From the NCBI GenBank assembly GCA_026418275.1, contig JAOABQ010000107.1, positions 1-59,633 of the forward strand: a DNA stretch of 59,633 nt, in the 5' to 3' direction. Shown in pieces: positions 54,181-59,633 of the stretch. Every line of letters begins with the position of its first letter. Position 1 is the first letter of the stretch. The position numbers were made by a program, and so were the translations under genes. Below the pieces are notes generated by a model. It ran no database searches, was not told the DNA's origin, and was given only the letters and a program-made list of their open reading frames with translations. This DNA comes from Clostridia bacterium (GTDB lineage Bacteria > Bacillota > Clostridia > Acetivibrionales > DSM-2933).

Positions 54181-54544
54181 TATAGTACTCATAATTTCTG
54201 TTATAATAATTATAATTGTCGCATTTTGGGGAATGAACTTTTTAAAGGGTCAGAGTGCCGGAACGAAAAAAATTGCTGTGATAAAACAGGGGGATAAGGT
54301 TATTCGGAGGATTGATCTTGAAACCGTACAAAAGGCGGAACATATTAAGGTCCCGGGTGATTATCCCGATACCATACTTGTAGAAAAGGGACGGATAAGG
54401 TTTTTAGAGGCGGAGTGTCCGGATCAGGTTTGCATTAAGATTGGCTGGCTTAAAGAGCAGGGCGATTCCGCAGTGTGTTTGCCCAACCGTACGATGATCC
54501 GGATTGAAGGAGAAGGTGGAAAGGTAGATGGGGTCGCTTTTTAA
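54164..54544 (+). CDS. eetA: NusG domain II-containing membrane protein (EetA-like)
   Basis: A 126-residue protein: one N-terminal transmembrane helix (IVLIISVIIIIIVAFWGMNF) and an external NusG-II domain with the conserved cysteines in EAECPDQVCIKIGW and SAVCLPNRTMIRI. EetA of the Listeria electron-transfer locus has this build and works with EetB. The start is ATG 54164, inside the end of apbE, which suggests translational coupling. Confidence 0.87.
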   Translation: MLKKGDIVLIISVIIIIIVAFWGMNFLKGQSAGTKKIAVIKQGDKVIRRIDLETVQKAEHIKVPGDYPDTILVEKGRIRFLEAECPDQVCIKIGWLKEQGDSAVCLPNRTMIRIEGEGGKVDGVAF

Positions 54545-54581
54545 TTCACAAAAACATTTATCGTTCTAGTGGAGAATATAT

Positions 54582-55091
54582 ATGAATAAGACAAGAAGGG
54601 TTACAATTCTTGCAATCATGGTTTCGCAAGCCCTGATTCTATCCATCATTGAATCCTGGATACCCATACCCTTCATCATCCCGGGAATTAAGCTGGGTTT
54701 GGCGAATGTGGTAACATTGGTAGTTTTAATTTTCTTCGGTGCGAAAGACGCTCTTTTGGTTGTTGCCATGCGTTGTGTTCTTGCATCTATCTTCGGCGGC
54801 GGGCCGGTTATGTTTTTATTCAGTATTGCCGGTGGAGTTTTAAGTGCACTTACAATGGCACTTCTTCATAAAAAAATGTCAAAATACTTTAGCTTGGTGG
54901 GAATGAGTGTTGCAGGTTCTGTAATGCACAATATAGGACAGCTGACCATCGCGAGTATTATTATGCGGGATATCCATGTGCTTACGTATTTACCCGTTCT
55001 ATTGGTATCCGGAGTCATAATGGGATTTTTCGTAGGTGTATGCGGCAATTTTTTAGTCAGTGCCTTAAGAAAAACAGGAAAATTATCATAG
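54582..55091 (+). CDS. eetB: Gx transporter-family membrane protein (EetB-like; HepS component I family)
   Basis: A 169-residue protein with five to six transmembrane helices, of the family labelled 'heptaprenyl diphosphate synthase component I' or Gx transporter. Signature segments are IPGIKLGLANVVTLVVLIFF and ASIFGGGPVMFLFSIAGGVL. In Listeria this family member is EetB, needed with EetA for electron exit. It follows eetA by 37 bases with a GGAG site. An older view would make it a subunit of prenyl diphosphate synthesis, but the gene set favours EetB. Confidence 0.87.
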   Translation: MNKTRRVTILAIMVSQALILSIIESWIPIPFIIPGIKLGLANVVTLVVLIFFGAKDALLVVAMRCVLASIFGGGPVMFLFSIAGGVLSALTMALLHKKMSKYFSLVGMSVAGSVMHNIGQLTIASIIMRDIHVLTYLPVLLVSGVIMGFFVGVCGNFLVSALRKTGKLS

Positions 55092-55120
55092 AGTATAGTT
55101 CTTGGAAACCAATGAGTCTC

Positions 55121-55223
55121 GTGCCTCGTAACGTAATTCTTTTCTAGGGTATGCGAGGCACAAACAGATGAAGTGCATTTTTAACACTTGGAAACTTAAA
55201 ATTTGTTGTGTTAAAAAGCACTA
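55121..55223 (-). repeat. 105-bp two-hairpin repeat, copy 5 (inverted, inside the operon)
   Basis: The only minus-oriented copy. Perfect GTGCCTCG / CGAGGCAC stem and intact AGTGCTTTTTAACAC arm. It fills much of the eetB-dmkB gap. Just upstream, GTATAGTTCTTGGAA (from 55093) shares 13-14 bases with the 184-bp element at 24337-24520. Confidence 0.88.
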
Positions 55224-55306
55224 GCACAAAAGGTTAGTCAATTCAAAAGATAAAACGGAAAATGATTGGGGAAACTTAGAATATCATGGGAAGGGTTGAA
55301 TGAATT

Positions 55307-56269
55307 TTGTGGTCAAAGTATCCTGAAATTTATAACGAACTTGAGTTATTAGAAGAAATGATTTTGGAAAACTCGACTTCAAGAAATGCGCTGTTAAATG
55401 AAATTGTTCGGGATGTAGTTAAAGCTGGAGGAAAACGCATACGGCCTGCTTTTGTCCTAATTTCCTCAAAGTTCGGAAAGTACGACAGGAAAAAGGTTTT
55501 GAAGATGGCCAGTGCCATTGAGATTTTACACACAGCGACTTTAATTCATGACGATGTAATTGACCGGGCGAAACTTAGACGCGGAAGATTGACGGTTTCC
55601 GAAAAGTATGGCGTAGATATGGCCCTATATGCCGGAGACTTTTTATATACAAAAGCTGTTTTAACCCTTTCAAAAGGCATTCCCGCACAAAAGTTGGATT
55701 TGGTTGCAATGGCGGTAAAAACTATTTGCGAAGGGGAAGTTGACCAGTATCAGCATAAAAACGATATAGGAATTTCAACTATGTCCTATTTTAAAAGAAT
55801 TGGAAGAAAGACTGCTGTTTTATTCAGTTCAGCTTGCAGTTTGGGGGCATTCTTAGGGAAATGTCCTCTCAAGGTAACCAGAGGACTTGCCAAGTTTGGG
55901 TTTTATTACGGGATGGCATTCCAAATCAGGGACGATCTCAACGATTATCTGTCAAGTGTTGCGGAGTCGGGAAAACCTGTTGGAAATGACATTAGGGAAG
56001 GTATCATTACATTGCCTGCCATTCATGCAATAAATCAAAGCCCCGAAGTTAAAAGGGCAGTTTCGGAATTCATGGCAAAGAAGGACCACGCCTCTAAAGA
56101 AGAAGTTTTGGAAGTCATGGAAATGGTAAAGCGATATAATGGTATTGAATATACCAAAGAGGTGCTTAAAAAATATATTTGCAAGGGACTAAAGATATTG
56201 GACTCCCTTCCAAACCATTCACAAAAGGCTGTTTTCCGGGAGTTGATGCGTGATTTGGAAATCAAGTAA
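55307..56269 (+). CDS. dmkB: Polyprenyl diphosphate synthase (DmkB-like)
   Basis: A 320-residue trans-prenyltransferase that builds the isoprenoid tail for the quinone made by the UbiA enzyme. Both Asp-rich motifs are present: first DDVIDRA (82-88) with the following RRGRLTVSEKYG, second IRDDLNDYL near 209, plus GGKRIRPAFV. The start is TTG 55307 behind GGAAGGG; no ATG in frame is better. In Listeria, dmkB completes the electron-transfer set. Repeat copy 5 lies between it and eetB, so it may have gained or lost its own promoter. A general heptaprenyl synthase role is also possible. Confidence 0.88.
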   Translation: MWSKYPEIYNELELLEEMILENSTSRNALLNEIVRDVVKAGGKRIRPAFVLISSKFGKYDRKKVLKMASAIEILHTATLIHDDVIDRAKLRRGRLTVSEKYGVDMALYAGDFLYTKAVLTLSKGIPAQKLDLVAMAVKTICEGEVDQYQHKNDIGISTMSYFKRIGRKTAVLFSSACSLGAFLGKCPLKVTRGLAKFGFYYGMAFQIRDDLNDYLSSVAESGKPVGNDIREGIITLPAIHAINQSPEVKRAVSEFMAKKDHASKEEVLEVMEMVKRYNGIEYTKEVLKKYICKGLKILDSLPNHSQKAVFRELMRDLEIK

Positions 56270-56293
56270 CAAATACAAGAGTGAAACTAAAGC

Positions 56294-56336
56294 AAAAGCA
56301 CTACATCACTGTATGAACAGTTTTGCAGTGCTTTTT
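56294..56336 (+). terminator. Intrinsic terminator of the electron-transfer operon
   Basis: AAAAGCACT / AGTGCTTTT stem, with an inner ACTGT/ACAGT pairing, and T-run in the 3' arm. Confidence 0.8.
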
Positions 56337-56455
56337 GAAGTTAAGTGCTTCTAGGTAGGTCATCTTTTTTACAATACATAGAAGATAGCATTTATAGAAT
56401 TGCGGCAGATCTATTTCATTTGCCTATGATGAGCATTAAAGGAATCATTTGATGC

Positions 56456-56560
56456 TAGTGCTTTTTAACACAACAAATTTTAAGTTTCAAAGTGTTAAAA
56501 ATGCACTTCCTCTGTTTGTGCCTCGCATACCCTAGAAAAGAATTACGTTACCAGGCACTA
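56456..56560 (+). repeat. 105-bp two-hairpin repeat, copy 6
   Basis: TAGTGCTTTTTAACAC to CCAGGCACTA. Its last three bases (CTA) are the stop codon, read as TAG, of the minus-strand LGFP gene. Stem 2 has one mismatch (CCAGGCAC for CGAGGCAC). Confidence 0.88.
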
Positions 56561-57529
56561 ATCTAAATTAATATTATCTGTTGTAATGTTGGTCGGATCG
56601 TAGGAGTAGATAGCGGCAGGTCCGAAGTCTATTGCTCTCGCCCAAACAGTAACTACGTTATTTACAGATGAAATGGCGCTTCCTACATATGCATAGCCTG
56701 AATAGGAGAAGGCACCGTTGCTGTCGGTAACAACTGTTGTAATTGTATCGTACCAATTAAGGTCAGATAAGTATATGCCAACCCTCCTGTTTGCTCCAAA
56801 CCCTGAACCGGATACGGTAAATTTAAATTGAGGAAAATCTCCCCCGCCTCCATTTTCAATTTTTACACTGTTTATCTTCTGTGTACCAAAAGGGGTACTT
56901 TGGCTCAATTTAGCTTTAGACATTACCGGCCATGTGAGGTACTGATTGGTATAGGTATCTTTTTTCCAATACATGGCTCCGTTTTCAAAATGACTGGCTC
57001 TTTTACCGTTAACTGAGTATTCATCTGTTGTAGGAAAGCCCAACTGGCTGGTTTCCCAACCAAACCAGGACCACAGGTTTCTAATGTCTCCCAGGAGCGC
57101 ATATGCCGAGCTTGCACCCCATTTATAGTAGACGGAGCCCCCTTCAAAATGATTAAAGCGTCCGGTCTTATTATATGTATCCGTTTCATCTGTCGTAGGG
57201 AATCCTAAAGAACTGTTTTCCCATCCCAATTGTGCCCACTTCTGACGGATGGATCCATAAACCGCAAATGCTTCGGTAAACGTATTCTTTCTATAAATGG
57301 AACCGCCCTGAAAATGGTTATATACGCCTAAGTTGTTCGGGGTCAGAAGGGTATTGGTAGTCGGAATTCCAAGGAATCCGGTTGAACCTCCAAGTTTTGT
57401 CCACTTTGCATAGATTAAATTGTCTGAAACATAAAAATTTTCTGCAAAACTTACTACGGATTGTAAGGCTAGAATTAAAACCATTGTCATAGATAGTATA
57501 AAAGGTAATACTTTTTTCCGGTTTCTCAT
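56558..57529 (-). CDS. Secreted LGFP-repeat protein
   Basis: A 323-residue exported protein. Signal peptide about 1-29 (MVLILALQSVVSFAEN), then four LGFP repeats at about 30-200, each near 45-50 residues and centred on words such as GFLGIPTTN, SSLGFPTTDE, SQLGFPTTDE with NHFEGGSVYYKW. LGFP repeats are thought to bind cell-wall glycan in other bacteria. The C-terminal part (about 215-323) is a beta-sandwich-like region (VKIENGGGGDFPQFKFTVSG, GSGFGANRRVGIYLSD). GGGGAGG ribosome site. The stop codon comes from repeat copy 6, so the original C terminus may have been longer. Confidence 0.85.
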   Translation of the reverse strand: MRNRKKVLPFILSMTMVLILALQSVVSFAENFYVSDNLIYAKWTKLGGSTGFLGIPTTNTLLTPNNLGVYNHFQGGSIYRKNTFTEAFAVYGSIRQKWAQLGWENSSLGFPTTDETDTYNKTGRFNHFEGGSVYYKWGASSAYALLGDIRNLWSWFGWETSQLGFPTTDEYSVNGKRASHFENGAMYWKKDTYTNQYLTWPVMSKAKLSQSTPFGTQKINSVKIENGGGGDFPQFKFTVSGSGFGANRRVGIYLSDLNWYDTITTVVTDSNGAFSYSGYAYVGSAISSVNNVVTVWARAIDFGPAAIYSYDPTNITTDNINLD

Positions 57530-58017
57530 TATAAAAACCTCCCCGATTTTTCTTGTTTTTTGGACTATTTGAAACTTTAGACAGAAGCTGTTCTTTGAAC
57601 GTTTTTTTGCGAGCCACCTCCATTTCCATCAAATTAAAGAAGCTTAGAGAAGCCTTGCAATGCCTTTGCTAAAAATGTAAGATCGTGTAACTTGATTATA
57701 TTTTGAATTGTTTTTATTTGGAAGTACCATCTTTTATAGAACTTGTGAATGAAACAAAACATTAAACAGTGTGGTTGATCTTTATTATTTTACAGCGCAA
57801 GCAAATCCAAAGGCGACCTTTAGTCAGCGATAATTAATGATTAAATAGGATATATTATACTTAAGCGGTTTTGTGGAGATAATAATGGTTGAACAAACAA
57901 AATACCGCTTTTGGTGCAAAATTAAAAAATAATGAATAAACTAAAAGTTTAAATGAAAAAAAAATAAAAATATGTTATAATTGATGCGAAAAACTTTAGT
58001 AAGGAGAGAATATACAT
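57530..58017. other. Divergent intergenic region, LGFP and SEC-C genes
   Basis: Very AT-rich. TATAAT at 57976-57981 is a likely -10 for the SEC-C gene, whose AAGGAGAG site lies at 58000-58007. A minus-strand frame running into the LGFP gene from 57632 looks like a shadow. No RNA gene or repeat copy is seen. Confidence 0.4.
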
Positions 58018-58518
58018 ATGAGTTTGTTTGGTGAGTGGAAAGCACTTGTAGAAAAAGAAAGATCCCAAAAGGAAGCGGAGGCTTTTTGGAAAGCATATTT
58101 TGAAAAGGAAAAGATCTGCTACGAACAGCTTCTTGAAAACCACACTGAAGTGGTAAGTGGAAAGCTTGGAGAAGTTGCTCAAAAGTTTGATATGGACCCG
58201 GTGACCTTTGCGGGGTTTGTTGATGGGATCAATACAAGTTTGGTTCATCCATATGAATTAGATGATTTAAAAGAAGACTTGGATATAAAATTGGAAATAG
58301 ATTTTGAAAAACTCTTTTATAATATGCTGGATGCAAAAGCAGATTGGCTTTATACGCTGCCTCAATGGGACGGGGTTGTTTCAGAAGAAAGAAGAAATGA
58401 AATAACAAAGGAATTTAAGAGGTCACAGATTGCCGTAAGCAAAAAAGTTGGAAGAAATGAACCTTGTACCTGCGGAAGCGGGAAAAAATACAAAAAATGC
58501 TGCGGTGTAAACGCCTAA
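58018..58518 (+). CDS. SEC-C motif protein
   Basis: A 166-residue cytosolic protein. An acidic helical body (about 1-140, FAGFVDGINTSLVHPYELDD) resembles DUF-type proteins that carry SEC-C. The C-terminal zinc-binding SEC-C motif is complete: VGRNEPCTCGSGKKYKKCCG (CxC...CC), as in the tail of SecA that contacts SecB or ribosomes. The function of stand-alone SEC-C proteins is not established. AAGGAGA ribosome site. Confidence 0.85.
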   Translation: MSLFGEWKALVEKERSQKEAEAFWKAYFEKEKICYEQLLENHTEVVSGKLGEVAQKFDMDPVTFAGFVDGINTSLVHPYELDDLKEDLDIKLEIDFEKLFYNMLDAKADWLYTLPQWDGVVSEERRNEITKEFKRSQIAVSKKVGRNEPCTCGSGKKYKKCCGVNA

Positions 58519-58536
58519 GCAAGCTTGGAGATTTTT

Positions 58537-58827
58537 ATGGGTGAGTGTATTTGCAATACTTGCAGGAATTTAAAAGGCGTTATCGGTGCTGATGGTGAAA
58601 TCAGTGAATATGCCTGCAAATTCGGTTTTCCCTCCCAAAGGTGTGAAACCTGTGACGAGGAAGCCTGCGACGAGGTGTGCCGGCATTATGCGGAAGACAT
58701 GGAGGAAAAAGAAACGCAGGTTGTCATGTGTAAAGGCTGTGGCACACAATTGGAGAAAATGGTTGAAGATGAAGCGGATGGAGACATCTACTGCTTTAAT
58801 TGCTATATAAAGAATCTTGACAGGTAG
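58537..58827 (+). CDS. Small cysteine-rich, probably zinc-binding protein
   Basis: 96 residues with about 12 cysteines in paired patterns: CICNTC (residues 4-9), CETCDEEACDEVC, and a C-terminal zinc ribbon CKGCG...CFNCY. It is acidic between the pairs. ATG 58537 is preceded by CTTGGAG; TTG 58525 is an alternative. It lies 18 bases after the SEC-C gene and shares its terminator, so the two form an operon. Not matched to a named family. Confidence 0.7.
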   Translation: MGECICNTCRNLKGVIGADGEISEYACKFGFPSQRCETCDEEACDEVCRHYAEDMEEKETQVVMCKGCGTQLEKMVEDEADGDIYCFNCYIKNLDR

Positions 58828-58853
58828 AGTTGTTGAAAGTGAATGAAAGAGAT

Positions 58854-58891
58854 AAAGGGAACCGGAGTGGAAAAAGGCCGGTTCCCTTTTT
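58854..58891 (+). terminator. Intrinsic terminator after the SEC-C operon
   Basis: AAAGGGAACCGG / CCGGTTCCCTTT perfect 12-bp stem around a 12-base loop, then TTTAC. Confidence 0.92.
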
Positions 58892-59043
58892 ACATCTCAT
58901 GAATATATACAAATCATCTGAAGTGTGTAAGAAGTTGACCTAATCCACATTTTACTTAAATATTAAATTACTATACAAATATAAAATATTTTATAAAGTT
59001 ACCATAATATTGTTATTTGTGTTAAGCTTGGGAGGGAAGTAAA

Positions 59044-59243
59044 ATGAGAAAAAAGAAATTATTATTTACCTGCATTGTATTTGCCTAGCGCTGGTTTTAC
59101 TTTTAAGTTATACATCTGATGTCCAACACCTTTTATATATTACTAAGAATTCAGATGATATAGTTAGTATTGAAAAAAGCATGAGAATGGATATTAAAAT
59201 TAAGCTAGGGGAACTTAAATGTTATAAAATCAGATTTTTCTAA
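59044..59243 (+). pseudogene. Frameshifted small secreted-protein gene
   Basis: After a strong GGGAGG site, ATG 59044 opens MRKKKLLFTCIVFA and stops at 59088. A shift of one frame near 59075 continues the hydrophobic core (CLALVLLLSYTSDVQHLL) and then a polar tail ending at 59243 (RMDIKIKLGELK and beyond). Together they form a plausible signal-peptide protein of about 65 residues, broken by a 1- or 2-base indel (mutation or sequencing error). Confidence 0.5.
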
Positions 59244-59535
59244 ATAGCCGGGAGTAAATAGGGCTTAAGTTCTTAAACTCTCTGCAACCATAAAAAGTAA
59301 AAAAAGTCAATATGTCAAAAGTAACTAATTTATTATAAAAATTGGTGACTTTTAGTTATGCGATTATGACTCTGGTAATATTGACTAAATATGGTATAAT
59401 GATATAATTTTATTATGATTTTAAGCTTAAAGTCGAAATAAAACTGACGTCAGCAAGTGGATTAAAAACGAAGAAACAACTTGTTTAAAGTAACAGTACT
59501 TACGCAAAAACGTAGAACCTTGAAAAATGAATATA

Positions 59536-59633
59536 TTACGCACATAATTTATCCCAAATAGTTGTTGTAAATGGGCTCGAAACATCAATTACATTATTTA
59601 CCTGTTTACCATTTCTAAGGTCAGGTGCTACAT
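59536..59633 (-). CDS. 3' end of an unidentified gene (cut by window edge)
   Basis: A minus-strand frame open from the window edge to a TAA at 59536-59538. The visible residues end VIDVSSPFTTTIWDKLCA. Too short to identify; called because of its reasonable composition and because it is open to the edge. Confidence 0.3.
   Translation of the reverse strand, partial: VAPDLRNGKQVNNVIDVSSPFTTTIWDKLCA

Larger units (their letters stand above)
58892..59633. other. AT-rich distal intergenic region
   Basis: Apart from the frameshifted small gene and the terminal partial frame, this holds only AT-rich sequence. AGTCAATAT (about 59307) and ATATTGACT (about 59378) are inverted over some 70 bp with patchy matches between; too weak to name. 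Confidence 0.3.

Noticed and set aside
8988..56560. CRISPR-like interpretation of the repeated 105-bp units
   Set aside because: Copies are tens of kilobases apart, not clustered with spacers, and no cas gene is present.
57318..57632. Minus-strand frame overlapping the start of the LGFP gene
   Set aside because: Out of frame with a gene that has its own signal peptide and ribosome site; the distal part is a shadow. A short leader peptide cannot be fully excluded.

Overview
The window is chromosomal DNA from a low-GC, Gram-positive, anaerobic Clostridia-type bacterium. Evidence: strong AGGAGG ribosome binding sites with frequent TTG/GTG starts, a chitinase carrying a dockerin (cellulosome) module, SLH-anchored surface protein, lipoprotein signals, Amj-type lipid II flippase, RIC-type iron-sulfur repair protein and single-cluster ferredoxin. 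A cellulosome-forming relative of Acetivibrio/Ruminiclostridium is the best guess (inference). I found no rRNA, tRNA, CRISPR array, prophage or intact insertion sequence.

Layout. 1-1330: end of the ATP synthase operon (atpD, cut by the window edge, and atpC). 1.4-7.5 kb: a stand-alone AICAR transformylase, an acetyltransferase, a polytopic membrane protein, a DivIVA-like small protein, the lipid II flippase Amj, a NIF3-family protein and a lipoprotein subclass B1 metallo-beta-lactamase. 7.5-18.6 kb: VOC and GNAT proteins, then two copies of an 'AraC-type regulator + exported two-domain isochorismatase-like hydrolase' cassette that bracket glucokinase, truA and a dockerin-bearing GH19 chitinase. 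18.9-26 kb: iron-sulfur repair, ferredoxin, an iPGM/alkaline-phosphatase-fold enzyme, a U32 peptidase-family protein, dUTPase and a MATE exporter. 26.6-39.7 kb: two cheW-chemoreceptor pairs separated by a TetR regulator, a hybrid histidine kinase, an LTA-synthase-type sulfatase and a third chemoreceptor. 39.9-49.5 kb: a 1346-residue subtilase with SLH domains, then a two-component system followed by its ABC transporter.

49.5-56.3 kb is the most interesting block: UbiA prenyltransferase and NDH-2 on the minus strand, diverging from an FMN-binding lipoprotein, ApbE, a NusG-II protein, a Gx-type membrane protein and a polyprenyl diphosphate synthase. This is the full gene set of the flavin-based extracellular electron transfer (FLEET) system known from Listeria (ndh2, dmkA, pplA, fmnA/apbE, eetA, eetB, dmkB). 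NDH-2 would reduce a demethylmenaquinone-type carrier made by DmkA/DmkB, EetA/EetB would pass electrons across the membrane, and the flavinylated lipoprotein (FMN attached by ApbE) would deliver them to extracellular acceptors. A textbook sigma-A promoter (TTGACA-17-TATAAT) precedes the plus-strand operon.

56.5-59.6 kb: an LGFP-repeat secreted protein, a SEC-C protein, a Cys-rich small protein, a frameshifted small secreted-protein gene and the 3' end of an unidentified minus-strand gene.

Scattered through intergenic DNA are six copies (one badly decayed) of a ~105-bp element with TAGTGC...GCACTA ends and two internal hairpins. One copy supplies the stop codon of the LGFP gene and another sits between eetB and dmkB. 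A separate 184-bp long inverted repeat lies between dut and the MATE gene. These appear to be undescribed MITE-like or structured-RNA elements and deserve genome-wide checking.
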